A DNA stretch of 64,000 bases. It comes from Glandiceps talaboti (Eukaryota > Hemichordata > Enteropneusta > Spengelidae). Positions 50,001 to 58,468 of this stretch are shown here, in pieces. The translations under genes and the position numbers were made by a program. The notes beneath the pieces are model-generated. The model searched no databases and was not told the origin of the DNA. It saw nothing but the letters and a program-made list of their open reading frames with translations. The stretch is taken from NCBI RefSeq assembly GCF_964340395.1, contig NC_135551.1, positions 16,858,003 to 16,922,002 of the forward strand, in the 5' to 3' direction. Numbering within the stretch: the stretch's first letter is position 1; every line of letters starts with the position of its first letter.

Positions 50001-52524
50001 ATTCTTATATGTGTGGCTTCTGTGTGGAAATTGCTTCATTTACAAACTAAATAACCAGACAAATAAAAAATCATCACTTGCAGAATTTGCCAAATAGATA
50101 TATCATTTCAAGTAGATGTCATGGGTGATTGGGTCCATGCAGAACTCATGATTTGTTTTCCTATGCCACTTTGACACATAATGTCGATAATTAATTGAGA
50201 GCGTCTGCTGCAAACTCCCATGGTTTTCACCCTCTACTACACTATGTGTTTGCTAAATACATGTAGAAGGCTTTCTCATATCACTCCCCATCACAATATG
50301 TCCAGACTTTCTTGTGTCACCATCTGCCAGATTGTGTTCATTATTGACAATAGCATTACCAATTCCAGTGAATTTTGTGACGTCATCGCTGTACATTATT
50401 ACTGATAATGTACTCCGTTATTGGGCATCGCAGCCCCGGAACGAGCATAACAATACAGTCAAGCTTATTTGTTCTGTTTCTTTATACGACTAGGTATTTT
50501 TTTGAAATGTATGTTGTTACTTATGATTGTCATTTCCACTGTTTAAAAATACAACGCATTCATGAAACAAATTTGTGTTGACAGCAGTTCATTGAAGTGT
50601 ATATGTGTGTGTACGTGTACGTATGTGTGTCGCTATGATTAGTATTCAGCTTTGGGGCCGAACATGGCAGACGATGTTCAGCACTGTGTATATCATATGT
50701 TGTTTTGCGTTTCTCGGTCTACAAATTCACTGGAATTGGCAAAACTATAAAATAATAACAATAACATACGCCCTCCCAGTCCATAATGGACTCAAGCAAA
50801 CTTTGCACTCCATAATAGGCTCGGCTGTCACCTCGCCCATTATGTCGTTCAAAGTTTGCTTTCGTCCATTATGGGCTGGGAGGGCGTACATTTATTGTTT
50901 AAGTATTTGCAATTTACCAAAACTGTGTTATCATTCTGTCACTGTTTATACTCTGGTCATCTATTGTAGATACCTAAACCATATGGGAGTCCACATTTAT
51001 AGGTTCGTCACCGGTGTGGACTGCCTGACTTGTGTCAAACAAATAAAAACAAATTTAAAAGTGTTGTATGATCTGTATAGTGTAAACTTTGATTAACTTA
51101 TGATGAAAGGGTTTCAAACTCTACAACTGTATTAGTCTGGATGTCAATGTGGTCTCTGACTAAACCACATCAAAGTCCCTCAATCAGCACAAAAAGTTGT
51201 TCATCCAATCAGTGAACCCCAACTGTTATAGTGACAAAAAATAATGTATAAGTAGGATTCTGAGCTGACAAATATACCATATTTGGACATTACATAATTG
51301 CCCCTGTACAAACTTTATGTTATTGGTTAGAATTGTGTGATTGATTAACAAAGACATGATGTTAATGACTGTGTGGGTGACTGTGGATGAATTTTAAATT
51401 CCATCTCATGCATCTCAGGACTTCTAGAGTAATGACTTTGATTATACTGTGAGTGTACATGTAAATTGTAATGATAACTGTATAGGAACTAAACTGCAAC
51501 TGTATATGTGTATTTTGTTTGTGTTAGTAATTCAGCACTGTATATCATATATTGCAGAAAGATAAACGAGTCCATGCACCTAGATTTCCCAAAGTGAAAG
51601 ATGAAGGTTGGTGGCTAGTATTGGGTGATATTGAGAATAAAGAATTGTTAGCATTAAAGAGAGTTGGTCGTGTGTATGGTCGATCATCATCAACCCTAGC
51701 TTTTAGTACACCAGAAAATACAGGTAAATACATACACTTTTCTGTTCTTCATGTTTCTGTTTATGTACATGATGTGTTTACATTTGGTGTTCCTATATTT
51801 CTTACTGTAGGAAGACTCGCACAAAAACCCATTGTTTAGCATTTCGACCCAAAAGAAAATTTTCAATCCTGGATCAGTGTCTCAACACTTCCCAACATGT
51901 ATCTGTCCAATATTTTCTCAAATACAGTCCCCAAAATGCAACTGTTTTTTTTTTAAAAATACAATGACAGATTTCTTTCCTGTATATTCATAATACCATA
52001 GTCCAACATCAGAAGGTAAAAGATCTGTAATACTCTCTGAAACAACAGATTCAGAGGTGCTCTATTAGCTCTGTGAGTGTGTTATATGGTCAAAGTCATC
52101 TAGCATAATGAACAACCCCTAGTTATATGCAACCTTGACCTTTGACCTTCTGCTATACAACTTCAATTCACAAAAGCCACATTCATAACGTTAACAAACA
52201 ATCAATCAATTAATCAATCCAGAAGTTATATAGCCCCCAAAATCCAAGACAACGTAATGATCTATTGTGCTGAACAGGAACACTAGTAGATTGATGTAAA
52301 AAGTTAAAAAGCTCTAGACTTGCAAGTAGATATTAATATTTCACATTTATGATTTGTTTTTTTCTATACTAGGAAGAGTCATTTACACTGTGTATCTAAT
52401 GAGTGATAGCTATATGGGATTAGACCAGCAGTATGATGTATGTTTAAATGTAATAGAAGCTGACATTGGTGCACAGTTCAATACGGAAGTAATTAATGAA
52501 GATTTGGACGAAGCTATCCAGTGA
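19629..52524 (+). CDS. ASCC3: ASCC3, tandem Ski2-like helicase, complete gene
   Basis: Forty-one coding exons, all with GT-AG introns, give 6534 nt and 2177 residues (human 2202). The start shows the conserved [15 protein letters not shown]. Order: N-terminal region (1-452), helicase cassette 1 (Walker A APTGAGKT, Lys492; DEVH 598-601; GLSATLP near 635; GRAGRP), Sec63 unit 1, cassette 2 (GAPTGSGKT, Lys1342; DEIH 1440-1443; QMMGRAGRP), Sec63 unit 2. ASCC3 is the 3'-5' helicase of the ASC-1 complex. It unwinds DNA for ALKBH3 alkylation repair and splits collided ribosomes as part of the RQT complex, acting in nucleus and cytosol. The second cassette keeps its Walker motifs but has GLSTALA instead of the usual SAT motif, as known for the family. 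Introns average about 0.66 kb and hold most repeats in this window. Exons are listed in the five part entries. Confidence 0.97.
20197..20255. repeat. (AT)n microsatellite in ASCC3 intron 1
   Basis: About 59 bp of pure alternating AT lie in an AT-rich part of intron 1. Confidence 0.95.
23260..24023 (+). mobile_element. 5'-truncated non-LTR retrotransposon (LINE) with RT C-terminal ORF
   Basis: A frame of 223 codons (23271-23942) matches the C-terminal part of LINE reverse transcriptases of the CR1/Jockey/Rex type. Landmarks are [55 protein letters not shown] and IPEWNLLP. There are no internal stops, so the copy is young or recently selected. The catalytic palm (YxDD) is missing because the 5' part is truncated. 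After the stop come about 60 bp of 3' UTR and a short microsatellite tail (GTAGAA repeated, 24004-24022), typical of such elements. It lies in ASCC3 intron 4 in the same orientation as the gene, and its tail ends about 34 bp before the exon 5 acceptor. Confidence 0.9.
25043..25148 (+). repeat. 55-bp tandem duplication across the ASCC3 exon 7 acceptor
   Basis: The unit GTCTTCCAATAG(GA/CC)TTTGAGAA...TATTCCAGATGA starts at 25043 and 25098 and runs into the true exon from 25153, with a 55-bp period. The copy at 25098 reproduces the acceptor (ATTCCAG at 25094) and the first coding bases. Using it would add 55 nt and shift the frame. Confidence 0.9.
25392..25760. repeat. Imperfect minisatellite in ASCC3 intron 7
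   Basis: About ten degenerate units built from TGACCAAATATGGA, AAAGTGAGACTAAT and GACTAGTCACA words occupy most of intron 7. Unit length varies (about 35-50 bp), suggesting an old array. Confidence 0.7.
25828..30133 (+). CDS. ASCC3: ASCC3 part 2: helicase cassette 1, exons 8-14
   Basis: Exons 25828-26028, 26489-26629, 27105-27269, 27824-28072, 28609-28743, 29274-29465 and 29909-30133 encode about residues 453-888. Q-motif region LNRIQS, motif I APTGAGKT, motif Ia [18 protein letters not shown], motif II DEVH, motif III SAT, then [26 protein letters not shown] and motif [12 protein letters not shown] are all present and intact. This is a complete Ski2/Brr2-type RecA pair, so the cassette should bind and hydrolyse ATP. 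Every intron in this part is phase 0. Confidence 0.97.
26040..26430. repeat. Intronic duplication in ASCC3 intron 8
   Basis: The segment with TTTAGTTTGGTCCTGATGTA and GTATAGGGAGAGAAG at about 26065-26130 recurs about 250 bp later (26315-26375), and ACTTTACACCCTGTAAATCT occurs twice (26263 and 26409). The intron therefore grew by duplication of its own sequence. Confidence 0.75.
29490..29800. repeat. GT/GTAT/GTAC microsatellite cluster, intron 13
   Basis: Blocks of TG, ATGT and ACGT-type repeats start about 25 bp after the exon 13 donor. The GTAC runs (29682-29716) are self-complementary and could form hairpins. Long Cys-Val-Tyr frames here are artefacts. Confidence 0.9.
30733..35239 (+). CDS. 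ASCC3: ASCC3 part 3: winged helix and Sec63 unit 1, exons 15-20
   Basis: Exons 30733-30852, 31530-31781, 32638-32814, 33476-33701, 34236-34489 and 35071-35239 encode about residues 889-1287. The winged-helix part ([19 protein letters not shown]) leads to the Sec63 unit ([70 protein letters not shown]). These are the helical-bundle, helix-loop-helix and FN3-like domains of Brr2-type helicases. Intron 15 holds the 78-bp minisatellite, intron 16 a MITE-like element, and intron 17 decayed copies of the exon 17 end. Confidence 0.95.
31121..31465. repeat. 78-bp minisatellite, ASCC3 intron 15
   Basis: Just over four copies of a 78-bp unit start at 31131, 31209, 31287 and 31365 with very high identity. 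The unit joins two related half-units (GTGCCAAGTTTGAATG and GTACCAAGTATGAATG). Because 78 is a multiple of 3, several frames on both strands stay open across the array. It ends about 65 bp before the exon 16 acceptor. Confidence 0.95.
31928..32311. mobile_element. Foldback/MITE-like element, ASCC3 intron 16
   Basis: The left end TAAGTCTGTCCATACTA and the reverse complement of the right end, TAAGCCCTGTCCATATTAGA, match. The interior is rich in inverted GATCCAGATC and ATTCAAAT words on both arms. The GGCCTGTCCACAC-type terminus resembles non-autonomous DNA transposons. No target duplication is certain. Confidence 0.6.
32395..32463 (+). mobile_element. LINE-like 3' tail fragment
   Basis: CGGCCTCCTTGGAAAG...GAGGATAAATAAAG followed by AAATA repeats resembles the 3' end of a non-LTR element. 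It is too short for family assignment. Confidence 0.35.
32820..32920 (+). repeat. Two decayed copies of the ASCC3 exon 17 end
   Basis: The exon 17 end AGTTTCTCGCTGGTCTCAGA...GTAGCACAGGTAGGC is followed directly by two imperfect copies with a period of about 46-50 bp (AGTTTCTCACTTGTTTCAGA and then ATTTCTCACTGGTCTCTGA). The second ends in TTAGCACAGGCAG, where the donor GT has become GC. Confidence 0.85.
32945..33345. repeat. Dispersed repeat, copy A (ASCC3 intron 17)
   Basis: About 400 bp match 38710-39118 in inverted orientation. Shared words are AGCAGAAAACACT/AACAGAAAACACT, GCATAGGGTT, TTTATCCAAAACA and CACTAGTATGCAC. The interior is partly palindromic. It has no coding capacity, so it is probably a non-autonomous transposon family. 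Confidence 0.7.
35533..35830. repeat. 32-bp minisatellite, ASCC3 intron 20
   Basis: About nine copies of TACCATATTTGGACATACTT plus GTCATTATGTGC. The first three are near-identical and later ones decay toward the 3' side. Open frames on the plus strand are an artefact of the array. Confidence 0.93.
36077..43239 (+). CDS. ASCC3: ASCC3 part 4: helicase cassette 2, exons 21-31
   Basis: Exons 36077-36168, 36597-36725, 37275-37360, 38327-38493, 39267-39412, 39875-39995, 40765-40907, 41586-41723, 41898-42018, 42509-42641 and 43114-43239 encode about residues 1288-1754. The motifs are [90 protein letters not shown] and [11 protein letters not shown]. In human ASCC3 this second cassette carries the measured helicase activity. 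It is the best conserved part of the gene here. Exons 25, 27 and 30 each have a duplicated donor edge in the following intron. Confidence 0.97.
36813..36960. repeat. (TG)n microsatellite, ASCC3 intron 22
   Basis: TG runs are interrupted by TCTG and GCATGC blocks. Confidence 0.93.
37763..38177. mobile_element. Foldback element, ASCC3 intron 23
   Basis: Arms of about 95 bp (37763-37857 and 38080-38177) are inverted copies: TCTGACACAATACCATAGGT on the left pairs with ACCAATGGTATTGTGTCAGA on the right, and TTTGTTCTTTTCTG pairs with GAACAAAAGAACAAA. A loop of about 220 bp separates them. It is non-coding. Confidence 0.75.
38650..38700 (-). mobile_element. LINE-like 3' tail fragment, reverse orientation
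   Basis: Read on the minus strand, the segment gives AAATAAAGTAAATTCTGATT, a typical polyadenylation-like LINE tail. It is short and could be coincidental. Confidence 0.3.
38710..39118. repeat. Dispersed repeat, copy B (ASCC3 intron 24), inverted to copy A
   Basis: This is the inverted counterpart of 32945-33345. Pairing of the two copies in the pre-mRNA would bring introns 17 and 24 together around exons 18-24. Confidence 0.7.
39473..39730 (+). repeat. Decayed copies of the ASCC3 exon 25 end
   Basis: GCTAGAGATCTTGCAGACTG at 39473 repeats the exon 25 end at 39377 (96-bp offset) and continues through an intact donor-like AAGGTGAGCAC into the intron. More degraded copies can be traced near 39604-39650 and 39665-39725. 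Confidence 0.85.
40140..40270. repeat. About 27-bp minisatellite, ASCC3 intron 26
   Basis: About five copies of CCCAGTCTCTGGTCAGATCA TTCA with C/T variation. Confidence 0.9.
41031..41067 (+). repeat. Copy of the ASCC3 exon 27 end
   Basis: CAATGGTTACATATGCCAGA occurs in exon 27 (40881) and again 150 bp later at 41031, followed by AGTAGAGGTAC in place of ACCAGAGGTAG. The copy keeps a GAG|GT donor-like site and leads straight into the 24-bp minisatellite. Confidence 0.9.
41061..41426. repeat. 24-bp minisatellite, ASCC3 intron 27
   Basis: About 14-15 copies of GTGATACCCAGTTGTTAGGG AGTA. The unit's TGATACCCAGTTG resembles the GTGATATACAATTTG that follows the exon 27 donor, so the array was probably seeded from the duplicated exon edge. 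Confidence 0.93.
42736..42800 (+). repeat. Decayed copy of the ASCC3 exon 30 end
   Basis: AAGAAATTCTTGTGTGAACC and the following bases repeat the exon 30 end (AAGAAGTTCTTGTATGAACC). In the copy the donor AAGTAAG has become AACAAGC. The following intron words (AATAGTGCCATCTAGAG) are duplicated as well. Confidence 0.8.
43565..43660 (+). repeat. 100-bp dispersed repeat, copy 1 (ASCC3 intron 31)
   Basis: GCTCTACTTCCTGTCTTTGT and the following 75 bp, including TACCTTGGGGGTATACATGG, are almost identical to 45276-45370. The two copies have the same orientation and are 1.7 kb apart in the same gene. Confidence 0.85.
43933..52524 (+). CDS. ASCC3: ASCC3 part 5: Sec63 unit 2 and C-terminus, exons 32-41
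   Basis: Exons 43933-44044, 44490-44624, 45510-45565, 46012-46180, 46595-46746, 47382-47499, 48285-48396, 49226-49323, 51558-51723 and 52373-52524 (stop TGA) encode about residues 1755-2177. Landmarks are [79 protein letters not shown] and [13 protein letters not shown]. Exon 34 is only 56 bp. Exons 37-39 diverge most from vertebrate ASCC3; their assignment rests on splice phase and on the HADQEYVL anchor. Confidence 0.93.
44090..44195 (+). repeat. Copies of the ASCC3 exon 32 end
   Basis: TTTAGAAGTTGGTGAGGTAA (exon 32 end plus donor, 44033) recurs as TTTTGAAGTTGGTTAG near 44113 and as TTTTAGAAGTTGGTGAGGCA near 44155. In the last copy the donor GT is GC. Confidence 0.85.
44405..44475 (+). repeat. 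Upstream copy of the ASCC3 exon 33 5' part
   Basis: ACACAAACACTGGATCGAAT...CACCTCAGTGTTATATT precedes the true exon (CCACAAACACTGGGTCGAAT...CACCTCAGTGTTAGGAT) by about 93 bp. The copy is preceded by CCCCAG and could offer a cryptic acceptor. Confidence 0.88.
45080..45165. repeat. (TCTG)n microsatellite, ASCC3 intron 33
   Basis: Two TCTG/CTGT blocks are separated by about 35 bp. Confidence 0.9.
45276..45372 (+). repeat. 100-bp dispersed repeat, copy 2 (ASCC3 intron 33)
   Basis: Near-identical to 43565-43660, including GGTTACTCAGTTAATCATA. Confidence 0.85.
46285..46475 (+). repeat. Two copies of the ASCC3 exon 35 end and flanking intron
   Basis: The exon 35 end plus donor and about 80 bp of intron (CAAGCTATCC...GTGAGTGACATTATAA...CGCCCTCTAGAG) are copied at about 46285-46385. 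A third copy at about 46400-46470 contains CAAGTCTTGTTTTAGACCAA and an exon-like TTCTACAGGTCAG donor. Confidence 0.9.
46760..47085. repeat. GT/TCTG/ATGT microsatellite cluster, intron 36
   Basis: A run of TG, then TCTG, then ATGT/GCATGC blocks begins about 20 bp after the exon 36 donor. All long open frames here are repeat artefacts. Confidence 0.93.
47878..48175. repeat. About 50-bp minisatellite, ASCC3 intron 37
   Basis: Six copies of a unit of 50-51 bp containing GAGCAGACACTGTACA and GTCTGTGTGTTATCT. Frames on both strands are open because of the array. Confidence 0.95.
49345..49615. repeat. CAT/CAC trinucleotide repeat, ASCC3 intron 39
   Basis: Mixed CAT and CAC units start about 25 bp after the exon 39 donor. 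The apparent His-rich frame is a repeat artefact. Confidence 0.93.
50767..50888. mobile_element. Short foldback element, ASCC3 intron 39
   Basis: TACGCCCTCCCAGTCCATAA...AAGCAAACTTTG pairs with CAAAGTTTGCTT...TTATGGGCTGGGAGGGCGTA. The element is 122 bp and lies in an otherwise AT-rich intron. The termini are near-perfect over about 25 bp, so this is probably a MITE. Confidence 0.75.
51131..51485 (+). repeat. About 330-bp dispersed repeat, copy 1 (ASCC3 intron 39)
   Basis: It begins TAGTCTGGATGTCAATGTGG and aligns over its length with 60056-60395. Shared words include GTTCATCCAATCAGTGAACC, ACCATATTTGGACATTA and GGACTTCTAGAGTAA. It has no open frame. Confidence 0.85.
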
Positions 52525-55176
52525 TATTTACCAACAAATGACAAACTGATGCTGAAAGTCATTGCAATGACGTCATGGTAACAATATTGATGATAGTGAT
52601 GAACTGATGATGAATGTTGTTATGACAACAAGAACATGATGTGATTAAGTGATGGTGAAAGTTGTTATGGCAACTACATAATTGTAACAACTGATGAACT
52701 GATGGTGAAAGTTGTTATGGCAACAAGAAAGTGGTAACACTTGAAGATTGTGATTAAATGATGAAAGTTGTCATGGGAACATATTGATTACAACAGATAG
52801 TCATGATGAGCTAATGGAGACCACAATGACAACATGGAGAGTGATGACAGTGGTGAATGGAGATCAGTGATGCATAGAATTGCCCTTTGTAAACTTGTAA
52901 ACTGTAGTAATAACAAAACTTATAAAAGCTATGATGCAGTTACCATAGCAATACTTGGCATAGTTTTCGGGGGGGGGGGGGGGGGGGCTAAGGTGTATTT
53001 ATAAGGAATACATTGTAGGAGACTAATACATTGTACACCGTAAGAGTATTGTTTGAATCAACACGAACAGCTGTAGTCTTGCTGCTAGACGTTCGGGCTT
53101 TCTTTCGATGCTATAACTATAAGCGAACGAAGTTCGCATGTGAGGGCTTGCCCAAACAGTCTAGCGAATGTCATTTTCAGACCAGACATTCCATTGAGAT
53201 TACGATAAGCGGTGGGTTGGGCCATATATGCATATATATACTTTAATATATTCAATCTCTGCATGCAGGTGTTGACAAACACATTTATGTCATTACTATG
53301 TCTTATCAGTTTATGGTAATTGTGTTTGATGAGTGTGTAGACGTTGTCATTCACACATTTTAGTTAACGCATTGTTGGTTATTTTTACAAGCCCCTCCGA
53401 TGTTCCATCCTCGATAGCGTTGTTCGGCTGTGTGTCATATTTTATCGGAAGAACATCCGACGGCTAGCTGATAGACTAGAACAGCTGTTGCTTTTTGATA
53501 TTCATGTGGTGCAGCTTAATTACCATGGAAACATATACATATATTATGATTTCGTTAAAGCATGATGATGTGATGAAATAACACATCCCATATAGATATC
53601 TGTCCATCCAACATGATGTGCAATTATCAAACTGGTGTCATTTCCATTGCAGTTTTTTGTGCTGTGATAATAGTGTATCTGTTACAGCTGATGTTATTAT
53701 TATTATGAAGGAAAGTGATTAAAAAAAACATATTCACAGCTAGACCACATGTTACCTAGAAGTTACTGATGCTCAAAGAATGTGTTGTTAATGTGCAAGT
53801 CGTTTTACCCTTGATTCAATCAATCTATTCAGTTCAATTTTTTTTATCGACCAATGTTACAAATTATTGAATTTGTTCCTTTTTAAAGTGTAAAGGGGAA
53901 ATAAAACCATTTTGTCAAAGTTTCTTCATTGAAGTATTTACTTAATATTTACAGCCATAGGGGTAATGTTGTGTGGTGATGTTCTGTCTGTCAGTTTGTC
54001 TGTCTGTCTGTCTGTGTGTGTGTGTGGTCATCATTTTCTAAAAAATACCAGGCTCAGTTCAAATTACATGTTGTACACAGATTCTTTTAGGTAGTGACTC
54101 GAACAAATTAATTTGGCATAACTGGCATGAAATATGGCTAGTGTGCCAGGTGATATAATAAAAGATGACCCCCCATATACAAATGGAAGAGTTCAATTAT
54201 TCATACTCTTACTATTGATGGTGCTCTTTACAATGGCAAATTCATAAACTTTCTGAGAGGCATCTAGAGCAATCTTCTTTAACTCAGAACCAGTTTTTAT
54301 ATCAACCGTTGACAGAATTTCGTATGTTATGTTTAAAAGTTGGATAAGTATTTGTTAGACTTTACATGACAAAAAACAGTTGTCCAGTGAAAGATGTTCC
54401 TGATATGTATATATATAATCCTTATATTGTAACAATAGCTGATGATAAGCGCATTGCCATGGCAGATTATTATTGTAAATGCCATCTATTCATCGGTCTT
54501 CTACAGGTGTTATGTGGCTTATACCACACAAAAAGCTAAGTAAACAAAAAATATGGGGATTATACCACTCATACCAATGTAGTTCACTACATCACAACAA
54601 CACACATCTACATCATTGTAACACAAAAGACGCATCAAAACGTACAGAATAGTCAGTATTTCCCCTATATTTTTTCTAAACTGGAAGTCAAGTGATATTA
54701 TTCTCCAATATTTTTCTTCATTCAACTGAAAAATCCATGTGACATAAAGGTTTCGATACTGTTCATCTTCCATTTGCAGATAAAATAGATTTTTGACGTT
54801 TGAACATAGTGAATGATTTTCAGATTCACTGTGGAAAAAAATCAGTAGTCCAAAAGGAGGTTGAGTCTACTTTGAAATGAAGCAAGCATAGTCTATAAAG
54901 TACATAAACAAGAGTTTTGTTAAAATATTTTGGTCGGACAATACTTGTGGTTTCAATTGGTCAAAACCACGAGTACTGTTTATCCAATTTCAACAAAGAC
55001 AACCATTGGAGACATAAAGAAAACATCGGCATCAAGAAAATGAGTTTTCTGTATACAGTAATGCTGATCAAATTTACATGTAGATTTCCAAGTGCCTAAA
55101 TGTATAGCGTATATATATATTATAGTTTGCTATAATATTTATTAGTTATATTAAAGTATAGATATTCCAATCATTT
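52525..55176. other. Convergent 3' region between ASCC3 and the sulfatase
   Basis: This interval contains the ASCC3 3' UTR repeat array (52550-52790), a 19-G run (52969-52987) and a TCTG/TG tract near 53990-54030. A possible AATAAA lies near 53900. The segment 53040-53470 is more GC-rich than its surroundings, but I found no supported gene in it. The last part should be the 3' UTR of the sulfatase gene. Confidence 0.5.
52550..52790 (+). repeat. GTTGTTATGGCAAC repeat array in the presumed ASCC3 3' UTR
   Basis: About four imperfect units contain GATGAACTGATG(A/G)TGAA plus a near-palindrome: GTTGTTATGACAAC (52616), GTTGTTATGGCAAC (52661 and 52711) and GTTGTCATGGGAAC (52767). The array starts about 25 bp after the stop codon. 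Confidence 0.75.
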
Positions 55177-58100
55177 TCACTTCACCCATGGTCCGAGTAG
55201 ATCGCCAACTACATCAAAATCAATCTTGGGTTCAATCGCTTGATTTGGTGGAACCGACTCTCTGTTGTATTTACCAAGTAGTTTGAGCAAGTCAGAGACT
55301 ATGTCTGGGTAATGTTGAGCAAGGTTGTACTTCTCTTCTGGGTCATTCTCAATATTAAACAAGTATACTGCACTGTATGTGAGGGACTCTTCGTTTACAT
55401 CTTTTAGTTTCATTTCAGGGGGTGGAGTCAATATGGTGCTACCCGAACCACCTACAAACAAGGGAAAATTTACACATGATCGCACCAAATGTTCTACAGC
55501 ACATATACTACTATAATTACACTAACTATGAAAGTGATTACACGAACGTAATAAAGTTATTACAACCCAAGGTTTATAATGCAAATTATCTTTAATACTA
55601 TTTTTGTTGATGGAATAGAATTAAAACATGTTAACCACCACAGAACCAGTGACGCAGACACGGGTTATGGTGGCGTAAAACGATCATGATATATACTAGC
55701 CATGCATATTTTCTGTTCGAAGACAATAAGTTGGCGTGTGCATGGTGTAAATAAATAGTTACCTGTTAACATTTTCCAACTTCCAGCTCGTATTGCAGCA
55801 TGTCTTCTAATATCAAAAAGCGTGCTGTTCGAATAAAATGTGCCAACCTTGTCATTACTACGTATTTGATGTACTCTGAGTTGATTCATGCTAATCAATA
55901 CGTTCTCCCTTTCCGTTCTGGTGCATTCACTAAAATAAAAAACACAGTGCAGTATGTAATGTAAAACATTGCGTTTTTGTAAGTAGGACCACCTTTGTTA
56001 CCATGGTTACGCCCAAGATCCATACCAACTATATATAGACCCTGTAAATGGCAACAAAATCAATAAGGATCGGACTGCCAACCGCCAAACAAGAGTATGG
56101 ACAGTAGACCATGTTTTACGTGAAGACGAACGTATATTGATTTTGTAATCTGAATTTTATCTGTTTATGTGAGTATTCCTTGTATACATCGCAATGTTTT
56201 CAATGTACATTTTGGGGGGAATTGACTGGTAACTATCCCGGATGTTCATACCTAAAGTAGTATTTTATATTGAGACATGTAATACTGATCTTAAGACACA
56301 CGGCATCCCATGAACAACATCCCATGATATATGAATGCTGCAGTTATTACCGAATAAAACATAGTGGCAGCTGTTTTTGTCATCACAAATGTACAATGTG
56401 ATGTGCACAACACATGCAACATTGAAGGAGGGCAACACGCCAGGAAATAAAGGCATTTTCTTAAACCTTTGGTTCTGGAGAGTCATTCCATGATTTAACA
56501 TCACACCAAATTCGCGCGATTGCCAATAAATTTCAAAATATATGAACAATGAATAATGACTCTTGATCTGAAGTTGATAATTAGTTGTGAATATTTATTG
56601 TTCATCTAATACATATTCATGTCTGCGCATGTGCACTCCCATGAGACATTTCTGGATCAGTGCTAAGACAGCCACAGAAAGTATACGAAAATACCTTTAT
56701 TTCCTGGAGGGGTGTTCCACTTTGTACTAATTTCACTAATAGAAAATCTTACCACATATGTATTTTGTGATTAATATTCATCTTTTAGTTTATTTTTTGA
56801 GAGAGAAGAGTCGAACATACCTGATTGTTTTCCATTGGTTAAAACCATCTAAAGGTTTTGTTCCCTTCAATGTACCCCCAGCCAGATGAACAAAAGTAGG
56901 CAACCAATCAGTGACGTGTAAGAGTTCATTGCACGTTGTCCCTCGAACTTCCTTATTTAGTAAAGGACTGTTCACGAAAGCAGGCACGCGTACCCCTCCT
57001 TCCCATAGTGTAGCTTTGGAACCTCTCAACGGCCAGTTGCTAGCACCATACTTGGTTTCACCTCCATTGTCTAAAAGCAAAATACAAATACGATATAGTA
57101 TATCATGTGAAATGAAATTAATGAAATAAAGCAAAAGGAGACAACAAAAACTATGAGGACATCACAAAATAAGATCCACAACTCAGAGGATAATTTTTAA
57201 GGAAACACCAGTAGAGAACCAATACAATGTATATGCATATGTGTATGTATGTGTATATGTATATGTATGTGTATATGTATATGTATATGTATATGCATAT
57301 ACATATGTATATGTATATGTGTATATGTATATGTATATGCATATGCATATGAATATGTGTATGTATATGTATATGTGTATGTGTATGTGTATATGTATAT
57401 GTATATGCATATACATATGTATGTATATATGTATGTATATGTGTATGTATATATGCATATACATATGTATGTATATGTGTATGTATATGTGTATGTGTAT
57501 ATGTATATGTATATGTACATGTTTATGTATGTGTATATGTATAAAATGCAGGAGCGCCAAGAAATAGATGTTCGTAATTTTTAGATGGGGTAAATTTTTC
57601 CAAAATATCACAAAGATTCATCTGTTAAATATGCATTATCTAAAAAAATAAATTGTTGTCACAACATAACAAACTTACCCGATGTAAATATAATGACACT
57701 GTTGTCATAGAGACCTTTTGATTTCAATGTATCAATCACACTTCCCACACCTTCATCTAAACATGACGTCATGGCTGCCAAGGTTAATCTGTCATAATCA
57801 TCTATCTGGTCTCTTAATGGATCTTTGTAACTTGAAGGAACTTCCAGGGGTTCGTGGTTGGATGCGTATGCCAAGTACAGAAACAATGGCTGCATTGGTG
57901 GCAAAAGAAAATTAATGTTATATTTTATAGTTATGAAAAAAACTATATGCTTGCCCTCATAGGTTGGACACTGTAAAACGTGACCATGCAAACGACCAAT
58001 CAGGATCCAGATGTTTATACAAATCATACTTATGCAGCAATGTTGTTCAATTTCAGTGACAGCACAAATATTTTCTTTTATTAACTTTGTATTCAATGTC

Positions 58101-58421
58101 TTGTGTTGCACTAGCTGTCATTATTGTATGGATATTTGCTATTATGAAACTTTTACCTTGTCAAGGTCATGCTGTTCTATGATGCGTTCAGCCTCCCTGG
58201 TGAATAGATGAGTTGAGTATTGATTATAGTACCGCGGTCCCTCGTTCACGGTCATATTTCTCAGATCCCATACTGGGTGTTTACCATGGATGTGTGTATA
58301 ATGGTCTATCCCTGATGATAGATAACCTATTATAGTAGAACATTAAATATATGTTATTTTGATGTTATCATAATTCAGTAGTGGTGGTGGATGGATGGAT
58401 GGACGGACGGACGGACGGACG

Positions 58422-58468
<47 letters not shown>

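Noticed and set aside
50605-51096. 163-codon plus-strand frame
   Set aside because: It crosses the 122-bp foldback element inside ASCC3 intron 39, shows no family resemblance and has no convincing splice context.
53031-53246. 71-codon plus-strand frame in a more GC-rich patch
   Set aside because: No homology, no splice context, and its position in the convergent 3' region makes a gene unlikely.
57183-57611. Tyr/Ile/His-rich frames on both strands
   Set aside because: They are translations of the TATATG/TATGTG microsatellite.
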